Shown here one piece after another: positions 10,615 through 21,200 of a stretch of 64,000 bases of DNA (its first letter is position 1; every line of letters begins with the position of its first letter). The DNA is from Antedon mediterranea (taxonomy: Eukaryota > Echinodermata > Crinoidea > Comatulida > Antedonidae): contig NC_092679.1 in NCBI RefSeq assembly GCF_964355755.1, positions 14,994,932 to 15,058,931 on the forward strand. The letters are read 5' to 3'. The notes beneath the pieces are model-generated. The model was not told where the DNA came from. It was given only the letters and a program-made list of their open reading frames with translations, and made no database searches. Position numbers and translations under genes: made by a program.

Positions 10615-11451
10615 CTAACAAAATAGATACATAAATTATGGTATAATTAAGTTATGGGTATTCTGACCAAGGCAATCCGACAACAGGAAACTGAACTCGC
10701 CTTATCAAGATAGGAACTCGTAACAGTCCTTTGATCTTGGGTCTGGCTGCGACAAATACCAACAGTACTGTACTATGTACATATTCTCAACAGAGCATGG
10801 TGTATGTTAAGGGGCATGGAACTGATCTTGTTGCAGCCACAGATAAACCCTTTGACCTCTGGGCTGAAGCTCAGCATCCTGTTTTTAAATTGCATTGTTC
10901 TGACCAATGTTGTTTTAAATGTTTTTAATTGGATTCTATGCTTTATATACCATTTTATAAATATTTATTGTGAGATAACCAATCAATGAGTGGGAATGCA
11001 AATTGTAACCCTACATATGATCAGCGTTATCTTGTCTAAGATTAAACAACATGCTTGTACTGATTGGAAGAATGATCTTGCACTAATATCTTCTCAATCA
11101 GACTATCAAATTATTATTTTTAAAAAACCCTGCCTAATTACTCTGGACACACCTTCTCTCTAGAAGGAGGGTTAGATTGTAGTTGCATTCTTACATATTT
11201 GTTTCCATACCAACCTGTAACAAATAATTAATGATAAAATAGATAACGAGTGTTCAAAATGTTTGAAATCGCGTCCACTACTCACTCACGCAATACTCAA
11301 ACGATTGTCGTATGCAAATAATTTAAGACATTAAAACAAAAATGATTCACAACTGTACTGTGTTCTCATGTATGTGGATTTCATGTTATATAATATTTTA
11401 GATAATTGATAGATAACAGATATGGCGACCTTTTTGAGGTCAAGGACATAA
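10615..11451. other. EML intron remnant (A)
   Basis: Aligns with unit C introns between 45701 and about 47019, minus the segment holding two EML exons. No gene is supported. The short open frames at 10731-10989 lie in this intron-derived sequence. Homology to C stops at about 11451, where a truncated LINE begins. Confidence 0.6.
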
Positions 11452-11767
11452 CTCTTTGCAATACGGTTTTCGTAAATCTCGTTCCACTTCACATGCAATC
11501 CTTGATCTCATAAATAATGTAACAAATTCGTTTGAAAAAAAACCCCATTTTTTGTTATCTGTCTTTGTCGACTTATCCAAGGCCTTCGATATTATAGATC
11601 ACCGTATACTTATTAATAAACTTAACAATTATGTAATCAGGGGTATTACCTTAAACTGGTTTCGTAAATACTTAAGTATGAGGAAGCAATATGTTCCCTT
11701 TGGTATATCTCCGCAGGAGGAGATGGCATGTGGGGTGCCACAAGGCTCTGTTTTTGGTCCTCTCTCA
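11452..11767 (+). pseudogene. LINE reverse transcriptase fragment, part 1 (A)
   Basis: Encodes the finger/palm region of a non-LTR reverse transcriptase: QYGFRKSRSTSHAI, VFVDLSKAFDIIDHRIL and CGVPQGSVFGPL. It is cut at the left against EML intron sequence and interrupted at the right by a Helitron after VFGPLS. The catalytic FADD block continues at 13228. Confidence 0.85.
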
Positions 11768-13227
11768 TCTATATATAAATTTACGTAAGAGCAAAATTCG
11801 GTAAATCGCGCCTTACTTTTAGAATTTTTACTCGATGGTATGTAAAGTTGGTTCGTACTTTCGGTACTGATTTTAACCCCCTGATGTAACCCTGTTTACT
11901 AATTAAATTAAGTTAGATAATTAGTTATTGACGATTAAAACGAATTTAGGTTCAACGATTTGCCCCAGATAGGGGTGTTTTCCGATCGTGGTATACACTG
12001 TCTAATGGATGTCCATCTTGAAAAATACCCGCCACAAAAATGCGAGGAGGCTTCGCATTTTCCTATCTCCTCCTACGATAATTGTTTTTAATAGCTGAAA
12101 ACCGGTTGAACAACTCGAGTACAGTATCATGATGTTGAAGACAGGCCGATTTTCTTAAAAAAATACTATTTTGATAGATTTAATATACGTTTATACAAAT
12201 GTATTGATTTGCGATGAATGGAACATTCCAATCTCTGTGTCGTTCCACAAGTGTCTATTCCCTCAGGCGTCGTAAAGGAAAGTACTGTATACTCATAACA
12301 GAAATTCGATCCATTTTTTTTTTCAATCTGTGCTGCAGAGGTTGGATATAATTTTTTTTAACGGATAATGATGAGCTAGCGTTTTCAGTCGCCGTATATT
12401 ATGTACAAATCTTTATTATTGCAGTTAAACCACCCACGTGACATCATCACCCTTCCCTCACTGGCATGAGTAGCGTTGTAAAGCCAGTAGAGGATAGGCC
12501 TACGGTGCATCACATGCCCTAAACGCAGAACAACTTTGGTGGGTAGGGTTAGGAACCAACTTAAGTATGAATTGGCTCTAAGAAACAATTGAAAACCATT
12601 AGGCCTACTAATTAAGTTGAGTTAGATGATTTAATATTTATTGACGATTAAATCGAATTTATGATTTGCCACGAATAGGGGTGGTTTTCACAAATTGTTT
12701 TACATTATATAAACATATTATACACGTCGTAGTGATGTATCGTTACATGTAGGCCTACTATACTATTTCAATCGACTAGGACGGTGATAGTTTCAACAAA
12801 GTATTACATCGCAATGTTTTACTGTGTTTAGTGGTATATTATTTGTAAAACATGAAAACAATTAATATTTCGTTACTACATGGATAAAGAATATATTTAA
12901 AAATTGTTCCTCTTTGCACCCATTTCCCATCCCTCAACCCTAATGTTACATACAAAACACAAATTAAGTTTGTTTAAATTTGACTTAAACAATTGGTCTC
13001 ATTTTGTGACAAGTTTCTCTTTCGGAAGTAATTCCCAGGGTGCTAATTTTAGTTGAGTACATAAATCACAGTGTCTATTTATTCGTTCCTGTAAACGACA
13101 TGTATTATGTCCTGCGGTACGTACATTTGAAATCGCCAGTTTTTTAACGCTGAAATTATTATGTATTCGAGAACCATCTGTGGGCACGACCTAGATGGTA
13201 CGCGAGCGAAGCGAGCGTACCATCTAG
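11768..13227 (+). mobile_element. Non-autonomous Helitron (A), chimeric
   Basis: Starts TCTATATATAAATTT and ends in CTAG. A 13-bp-arm hairpin sits at the 3' end (arms CTAGATGGTACGC and GCGTACCATCTAG, loop GAGCGAAGCGA). It is inserted between A and T with no target duplication, as Helitrons are. It is 1460 bp with no Rep/helicase coding. Compared with the tandem pair in unit B, its left part matches the first B copy and its right part matches the second, switching at about 12350-12365. The short open frames at 12385-12588 and 12999-13187 are non-conserved interior. Confidence 0.85.
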
Positions 13228-13820
13228 TTTTTCTAATTTACGTAAATGACTTATCCAGTGACACACTCCATGTCATCTCCTTTGCTGATGACACTACACT
13301 TTTTGTTCTCATTCAGATTTAAATGTTTTATTTTCTATAGTTAATAATGAATTGTCAAAATATAATGACTGGTTCATCTCAAATAAACTCCTTATAAACT
13401 CCATGGAAACCAATTACATTCTTTTTCATTTACAACGTCATTCGTTAGACCTCTCAAATTACAATATATTTATTAATGTAGATAACATTAAACAAACGTC
13501 AGAGACTATGTTCCTTGGTGTTTTAATCCAGGAAAACTTGAGATGGACCAGTCATCAGAATCATATTGCAAACAAATTTCTAAACAACCTTAAGCACACT
13601 TTTCCTCAGCGTATTCTTCTTTCATTATCTAATTCTTTAATTTGACCTTATCTTCATTATTGTAACATAATTTGGGCTGCTGATTATTCATCTCATCTCG
13701 ATAAACTTAATTAGCTGATTAAGCGTGCTATTAGAAATATTATTTTTACGTCTCGCATTACTCCATCTGAACTTTTATTTTATGAACTTAAGTTACTGAA
13801 GTTATTAAAAAATTGTTATT
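13228..13820 (+). pseudogene. LINE reverse transcriptase fragment, part 2 (A)
   Basis: Resumes the RT: IYVNDL, then ISFADDTTLF (catalytic FADD), then after frameshifts LSKYNDWFISNKLLIN and TMFLGVLIQENLRW (thumb region). A stop interrupts after SNSLI, and HYCNIIWAADYSSHLDKLN follows. It is clearly inactivated by stops, frameshifts and the Helitron. The same remnant in unit B is at 34061-34653. Confidence 0.8.
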
Positions 13821-14813
13821 AAATTGCTAAGTGCCTCTTTTGTTTTTCAATCTTCCTTCTCCCATGATTATTTTATTTAACATGCACTGCTGATTTCAAC
13901 CATGGTCATACTTTAAGAAGTACTGTTCATAAGTTTCAGTTAACTATTCCTTTTGTAAGATTAAGCAGTTCTTCCCACTTTATTTATGTTTCTGGCCTTT
14001 TAATTTGGAATCAATTAGATACCAGTATTGTTAACTCTTCCTCTCTCCCATTTCATAAAAAAAACTTAAAAATCATTTATTATCATTGTACTCAAACTAG
14101 ACCTCCAAACTGTTTTTTGTTGTCATGGAATGAAGTGGATTGATAATTACATTTTTATTTTGCCAATAACAATAATACCGTTTACATTTTTTTTTCATCG
14201 CTTAAAAAAATATTATATGATAAGCAATTTTGCATGTAAAAGAATAGGATTTTTCTTTACAAGTTTATAGATTGTTGAAAATCAAATTAAAACCTGGACA
14301 AAATACAGAAAAACAATAATAACCCTTTTCTGTAGAATGTAATAAATTACCATTCCCTAACATATACAGTAGTATCTGCATGAACATTCTAGAATAAGAG
14401 TGTTTTGATTTAAGAAACCATGTATAATTAATATAGGAACATTCCAGAAGTGCTATTAATAGAAACTGTAATCCAATAGAATAAGAAGTATAAGGAATGA
14501 TTTAGAAGGTTATGAACATATTGTATATAAGGGGAAGTATGACAATTGTAAGAAGGGAGAAGGATTTTTGATTGAAGCATTTATTTTGAAGAAGGTTGGA
14601 TTAGAGGTAGGATATTCGATTGTAAAAGTTATTGTGAAGCTGTTGTTTAAAGTGCTTACTGGATTGTTGAAAGTTGAAGTTGATTGAAATTAAAGCTTTG
14701 TTTTGAGTTATTTTACAACTTTGTGGATTATTGGTGTATACTTTTATGTCACAAGGGAGTTCCTAAAGTATTTTCAACCGCTCGGAAACATACGTAAAGG
14801 GAGTTCGTGACAA
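13821..14813. other. LINE 3' tail and unassigned AT-rich sequence (A)
   Basis: The first ~350 bp is likely the decayed LINE end. From about 14331 to 14811 there is a TGT...ACA-bounded stretch with TATATAAGG at about 14524 and ATTAAA at about 14690. It could be a solo LTR, but no target duplication was found. Unit B has the same at about 34654-35644. Confidence 0.35.
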
Positions 14814-14945
14814 GAAACTCTATGAAATCTCTATAGAATTTTGATAGAGATTTTATTCAATCATTCTATAGAAAATCTATAAACGAATTCTATAGAATAT
14901 TTGATATAAATTCTATAAAATTATATTTATTTGATTCTATAGAAC
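14814..14945. repeat. TTCTATAG palindromic motif cluster (unit A right)
   Basis: Repeated CTCTATAGAA, TTCTATAGAAAAT and AATTCTATAGAAT words, like those at 3297-3425. Present again at 35645-35775 in unit B. Confidence 0.6.
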
Positions 14946-15988
14946 AAATTTGTAAGGAATATTAACATGAACCAATTATCATTGTGTACTTGAATTATAT
15001 CAACTTTTGCTTGTTTTATATCATCAAGTATTTTCATTTTTCATTGTTGGGAGTGGTTAATTTACTCTCTGGTTTTATTTTAACAAATGGTCATGGTCCA
15101 TGCATGTAGTGCCTTCTGGGGGATAGCTTCTAATTTTATTTGAAGAAAGGTGAATACTTTGAATCATGTACAGTCTTAGCCAAAGGCTGGTATACATAAG
15201 TAGTATTGTATTATTAACCTAGCTTACAAATACCATGAGTTACATAACATAAGAATCTATGCGTTTTTGGCCTAAATAGTAGTATGAGAATTAGGCCTAG
15301 CCTAGGCCAACAAGCCAGCCAAATTAAGGCCTATATATGGTGACTTGGGATTGGTTAGAGAAGCTAGGCCTAGCTAATTGAGAATTTAAATTGTTTTTTG
15401 CCTTCAAAATAAAAAAGACCTACTTGGCCTAAATAAAAACAACAACACGTTTGCAAGCCTATATCATGATATAAACAATTCTGTCTTTTCTTATTCTATT
15501 ATTTTATAGATCTCGCCATCGTTACCATTACATTATTATATAAAGGACCAAATTATACTGTAAAGCGGTATCCAAATGCTTCTGCTACTTTGCTGGACAG
15601 TCATTGGCCAACAAAGTAAAAGAGATGAACAAAACACCGAAGGTTAGCGTACAGGAATCAGCAGGAAGAAGTTACTGGATAGTTTTATGTTTGGTATATT
15701 TTATTGTACCTTGTCATTTACTTTAATTATATGTACATGTTATATATTATTTTATTAATTCTGTTATTCATTAAAACTCCAACTCATAACTGACAGTAAA
15801 GTGTAAGCTTTTGTGTAATTATTAGTTTTATATTTTTAATTCTAAATTTGTTATTTAAGATCCAAAACCTTGATCTTTTAATATATATATCTTTTGATAT
15901 ATTCCCTATTCCCACGTGTAAAGGTACAATTCCAAAACAATCCAGAATATAATATATTCTGGATATATATTATATATGTATATATATA
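14946..15988. other. No gene seen (A)
   Basis: AT-rich sequence with AGGCCTAG words at about 15290-15380. No conserved open frame, splice pair or repeat structure was recognised. Shared with unit B 35776-37440, apart from two insertions there. Confidence 0.5.
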
Positions 15989-15998
15989 TATATCCAAT

Positions 15999-16043
15999 CT
16001 GCAGACAGTACTGTTTCGATCTTATTAGATCTCGTCAGTGCAG
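15999..16043 (-). ncRNA. Hammerhead ribozyme 1
   Basis: On the minus strand: stem I CTGCA/TGCAG (5 bp), core CTGACGA, stem II GATCT-AATA-AGATC, core GAA, helix III ACA-GTAC-TGT (three pairs and a palindromic tetraloop), then C17. The cleavage triplet is GTC, with the cut expected between 16004 and 16003. All invariant core bases are present. The short helix III with a palindromic loop is like minimal animal hammerheads that act as dimers. Activity is inferred, not shown. Confidence 0.85.
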
Positions 16044-16111
16044 CTCAGGTTTCGAAATGAAATGTACCGCAGAACTGGCACAATATATAGGCTGAGCCAG
16101 GTATGCGGGCC

Positions 16112-16948
16112 GCAATTTTTTTTTTCGTACATAAGTTGGGGACCCCACCTCATGAAACGTCACAAAACAAACATGAATAATTCATCAGTTAAATTTTCTT
16201 GTTCCGTGTGCACCCAAGCGTATAGCAACAAGAAGTGATTACACAAGCAAGTGCGGTACGATTCTGGGCCTATCTCCGCTGTTGTTGCGGCGTGCGATTT
16301 CATAGAAGAATAGCCGGGTTTTGTGTGGATTGTCGAAATAATCAGCCTTTAGTTTATGGTGTTTTTAATATTATAATTTATTACTAAAGAATTACGTGTT
16401 ACGTGTGGGTGTGTGTGACGTGTGTGTGTTAGGTATGACACAATCCGAGTACTATAAGTCAGCAAAATTAAACAATAAACATTACACAAAAATACATTTT
16501 TTATTCTCGTGGGTCTAATCTTCCCATCTCATGTGTTCATATACGCGCATTTTTAAAGTTCCTTTGAGTACATGCATATTGTTTGATAATAAAATAGCAG
16601 AATTAAAAAAATACAGTACACAAATTATACACATTCTTTATTCTTGTGGGTCTAAGCTTTCTTTGGGCTATGTCCAATGAATTACTACTTAGTTTAATGT
16701 CTTGCCTAGCTGTCGATTAGCGTCGACTCGACACATTTTGTGTGAAGAAGTGTGCGCGAAGGCAATCCCGTGAATTGACTTAGAATCCTAGGCCTACTGT
16801 AAAGTATCGTATCGCAGTTGTGTAATCACTTCTTGTTGCTATACGCTTGGGTGCAAACGGAACAACAAATATAACTGATGAATTATTCATGTTTATTTTG
16901 TGACGTTTCATGAGGGGTCCCCAAATTATGTACGAAAAAAAAAATCGC
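16112..16948. mobile_element. 837-bp long-TIR element inside hammerhead repeat
   Basis: Inverted repeats of about 135 bp begin GCRATTTTTTTTTTCGTACATAA at both ends. Flanks are ATGCGGGCC (16103-16111) and ATGCGGGAC (16949-16957), a 9-bp duplication with one difference. The uninterrupted site is visible in the repeats at about 17230 and 37555. The interior has two short direct repeats around TTATTCTYGTGGGTCTAA and no clear transposase. A 9-bp duplication with long TIRs suggests a Mutator-like MITE. Confidence 0.8.
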
Positions 16949-17122
16949 ATGCGGGACATGGTACATTGATTATGAACACATAGAGTGCAGAAGCTCAAAG
17001 AGCGTGCTTTGCAAAATGCTAATAGTATTCACAGCAAAAATGCACCGTTTCGAAATGAGTGCTCCACAAAACAACATACTATATATGAATATAGCAGAAA
17101 GTAGAGGAGCGTAATATCCAAT

Positions 17123-17167
17123 CTGCAGACAGTACTGTTTCGATCTTATTAGATCTCGTCAGTGCAG
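17123..17167 (-). ncRNA. Hammerhead ribozyme 2
   Basis: Identical to copy 1 across all helices and core positions: stem I 17123-17127/17163-17167, cleavage after the base at 17128. Together with copy 3 it delimits a 281-bp monomer. Confidence 0.85.
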
Positions 17168-17403
17168 CTCAGGTTTCGAAATGAAATGTACCGCAGAACT
17201 GGCACAATATATAGGCTGAGCCAGGTTTGCGGGACATGGTACAGTGATTATGAACACAAAGAGTGCACAAGCTCAACGAGCGTGCTTTGCAAAATGCTAA
17301 TAGTATTCACAACAAAAATGCACCGTTTCGAAATGAAGAGTGTTCTACAAAACAACATACTATATATGAATATAGCAGAAAGTAGAGGAGCGTAATATCC
17401 AAT

Positions 17404-17450
17404 CTGCAGAGACAGTACTGTTTCGATCTTATTAGATCTCGTCAGTGCAG
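17404..17450 (-). ncRNA. Hammerhead ribozyme 3, two-base insertion at cleavage side
   Basis: Same core and stems, but GA is inserted on the plus strand at about 17409-17411. On the RNA, two bases now separate the GTC cleavage site from stem I. This probably lowers or changes activity. The same change is in copy 5 (37730), so it predates the A/B duplication. Confidence 0.75.
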
Positions 17451-17607
17451 CTCAGGTTTCGAAATGAAATGTACCGCAGAACTGGCACAATATATAGGCT
17501 GAGCCATGTATACGCGATTATGAGATCATGTTCCGAATATGAGCACTGTTTCTATAATTTACAGTATGATTTATATATAATTTACACAGTGCTACGCAAC
17601 ATCATTG

Positions 17608-17776
<169 letters not shown>

Positions 17777-18282
17777 ACACCGGACCAACTACTAGTTATT
17801 CAACTACAAAAACAACATTTAATAGTGTATAATAGTATATTTTTATGTGTATGTATATATGTGTAATTTTGTTTTTATATTTTTATCCTAAATATTTTAT
17901 TGATGTTTCAATAAATTGCAGTACGCACTGAAACAGATGAAAAATTGACTTTTGATTTTATTACAGTACTCTATTTGCCTAGGCCTAACAAACGATTTGC
18001 TGTCACATTAAAGAAGGTCTAATAGCGGACTTGTATTTATTTCAAGCTGAAGATCTCAACAACCCATAGTTAGAAAATAAACATTGTTTGGCTACTCATT
18101 ATTTATAGAAAGTTGTTGGGTTTCTATAGAAAAGTGAATGAAACTTTTCAATATGTATTCAATCACAGATTTTCCAGTTCAGGAATTGTGAAGAATTGCC
18201 ATTATTATTATTGTTTGGCTGAGCTGGCTTTTAAATGGTCTGACCTTGTTAAAAATTTTACTTTTACTTGGTTTTACACAAA

Positions 18283-21200
18283 ATGGCGTTTGAACAAGAT
18301 AAAGGATGGGCTTATGTTGTTGCTCTAGCAAGCTGGTCAATTATAATATTCACAGATATGGCTTTCAGGTCTCCGGGAATATATTATACATATATGGCCG
18401 AGTATTTTGAAGCTTATGCTGTTAATGTTGGATTTGCTCTTTCTATGATCCGGACTCTCAAATTCTTATTAGGTAAAACTGGTTGTAGGTCAAAAACTTT
18501 AAATCAAGCAAATGCTTTATTGAACAGCATTTTCATGCAAATAGGTGTCATTATGACATTTACATTTGCATTAGGTTATTCATTGTTTTAATATTATTAT
18601 TCATTGTTTGCTGTGAATGGAACACCATCGTTAAACATTTATATTCAACTAGGACACTTACGCCTATATATAACAGTGATAACAGCAGAGGGAAGTAAAT
18701 GTTTGTGAATATAGAATCTATGTTATTCCTTATGACCATTTACACACAATGCACAGCGGACGGGTGGTTTCTGAAACAGGTTAACAGATTCTACGTGGGG
18801 ACAAGCTATCTACGTGGGACAAGCTACGTGGTTTTCAGCTTACTGTGTAAATTGGCCTTTACGGTAACCATAACCTACTTTATATAACGCAATAAGAAAC
18901 CACTTCATATTTGGACACTATCTTTTTTTGGTCCTGCTACCGGAATTTTGAATCTTGTCATTTATAGGTGTGCTGGGTGCCATTTTGATGGAAAGATGGA
19001 GTTGTCGACTAGTTACATTTTTTAGTAGTCTGTTAATAATGTCTGGAAGTTTTTTGATTTATTCGTCAACAAGTTTCTACCAACTAATCATCGCATGTAC
19101 ACTTATTGGTTAGTTTAACATTTTCTTTCTGTAAAGCTCTGTCTACACTATCAAACTAGTTTGACAAAAAAAAGTGTGATGTGCACAAATATGGTAGTGA
19201 TATGCCCAAACATAGTAGTGACATCATGATGTCCATATATGGGCACATCACACTTTTTTGTCACATAAAGTTTGATGAAGACAGAGCATAAACGTCAAGT
19301 TTTTTCTCTAGCAATTCAAAAGGGTTTTGCTGTTAGTAATGATAGAACCATGAAAGAAAGAGAAGCATTCACTAAGTTAAAAGGTGAATTAAAAACGCGA
19401 TTAAATGCAGGTGAGAAAGACATAGTTATCCGAAGTGGGAAGATTGTGAAGCTTTTTCGTTCCCAATAAAGAAAATAAAAACAGAAAGTTCTCTAATTTA
19501 AAAGAAAGTACGTTTTCCAATCAGAAATTTAACTTTTGGTACTCAAATTGTGATGGTTTTCTAAATAAGAAGTCAGAGTTACTTTCCCGTTTGGTTTCAG
19601 AAAAAGTTGATTTTATTGCATTGACAGAGATTTTACCAAAGCATTGTTTGTACCCGCCACTGATAAATGAATTTCGTGTCCAAGGTTACCAAGCATTTTT
19701 TTCGAATGAGGATTTTACTTCTGGTCGTGGTGTTTTAATTTATGTCAGAAATGGAATTTCAGTTTCTCAAATTTTCTTTAAGAAGAATAAGTTTGTAGAG
19801 TCAGTTTGGGTTAGAGTAAAAGAAGTAAAAACGGATCTTTTATTAGGTTGTGTTTACCGTAGCCCGACTTGTAGTATGGATAATAATATCAAGCTGAACT
19901 CATTGTTCCGTGAAGTATATAAATCATCTTTTTCTGATTTAATCGTTGTCGGCGATTTTAACTATAAAAGTATTAACTGGGAATTAAATTGTGTGTCTTC
20001 GGAAGATGGAGATTCCAGCAGAAGTTTCTTTGACACCATCAACGATCTATTTTTAATTCAACACGTTATGGAACCTACTAGATACAGAGAAGGCGAAACA
20101 CCCAATGTTTTGGATCTGGTTTTTACAGACAAAGAGAATACTATAAATGGCATTATGCAGTCTCCACCACTGGGTAAAAGCGACCATATGGTGTTACAAT
20201 TTTCATTGGATCTTGTAAGAGATGACAGAATTGAACCAAATATTCGAAGTTACAGGCATGGTAACTATGATTTGCTGCGCGAGAAAATTGGTTTGGTAGA
20301 TTGGGATGTGGTTTTCAATGACAAATCAGGTATTCAATCGTGGGACGAATTCGAGCATATTCTTGCGAAGAATATTGATGAGTGTATCCCGATGAGGAAG
20401 GTTTGCCACGGAAGAAAACCTCTTTGGATGAACAAAAAAATTGAAAAGCAGATTGCCAAAAAGAATAAATGTTGGAAACAGTATGTAAAGGCCAAGAGAA
20501 AACAAAAAGTATGTGTGTCAGCAAAATGGTCGAAGTTTGTCCAAGTAAGAAATCAAACAGTAGATCTGATTCGATGTAGTAAATCTGACTTCGAAAATAA
20601 AATAGCAATTGAGATCAAATCTAATGAAAAGTCTTTTTGGAGGTATCTCAGTTCTCAGATCAATATAAAGTCTGGTATACCCAACTTAACTGATAGTAAT
20701 GGAAGGCATGTGTCTGATGACAAGGATAAGGCTGAGTTGCTAAACACGTTTTTTAGTAGTGTATTTGTCGATGAAAATTTTTCGAATGTACCGGCTATTG
20801 ATGACATTTCAGAGGATTTTTTATCTCAAGTTGACTTTCCTTGTGACGAAATCTTAAATATTTTATCAACGTTGAATATTACTAAAACAGCTGGTCCTGA
20901 TGGTATTCACCCACGCATCTTAGTCGAACTAAAGGATATCATTTGCTATCCCCTCCATATTATTTTTACGAAATTGTTTCAAGAAGGAGCCGTCCCTAAT
21001 AGTTGGAAACGGGCTACAGTGGTACCGATTTTAAAAAAAGGAGTGAAGTCTGACCCAAGCAACTATAGACCTGTGAGTTTAACTTCGGTAGTTGGTAAAA
21101 TTATGGAGAGAATTATCAGGAAGGAATTATTGGACTTTCTTGAACATCACTCACTTATTTGTTATGAGCAATTTGGTTTCCGGCAAGGTCGTTCCTGTGC

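Larger units (their letters stand above)
15989..17506 (-). repeat. Hammerhead-ribozyme tandem repeat array (A)
   Basis: Three repeats of about 281 bp (the last one partial), each starting CCAATCTGCAGACAGTACTG on the plus strand and each containing a minus-strand hammerhead motif. The first repeat is enlarged by an 837-bp TIR insertion. The second and third ribozymes start 281 bp apart (17123 and 17404). Repeats of this size carrying one self-cleaving motif are what is called a retrozyme in animals: multimeric RNA is cut to unit length and may circularise. The open frames starting [12 protein letters not shown] in each repeat are by-products of repetition, not genes. Confidence 0.85.

Noticed and set aside
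14331-14811. Possible solo LTR (TGT...ACA, TATATAAGG, ATTAAA)
   Set aside because: No target duplication, no primer-binding site and no internal coding region; too weak to call, mentioned only in the gap description.
16038-16238. Repeated open frame starting [20 protein letters not shown] (also at 17162, 17445, 37488, 37771)
   Set aside because: Each copy overlaps a hammerhead repeat and ends differently in flanking DNA. Its conservation follows from the repeat, with no domain or codon signal.
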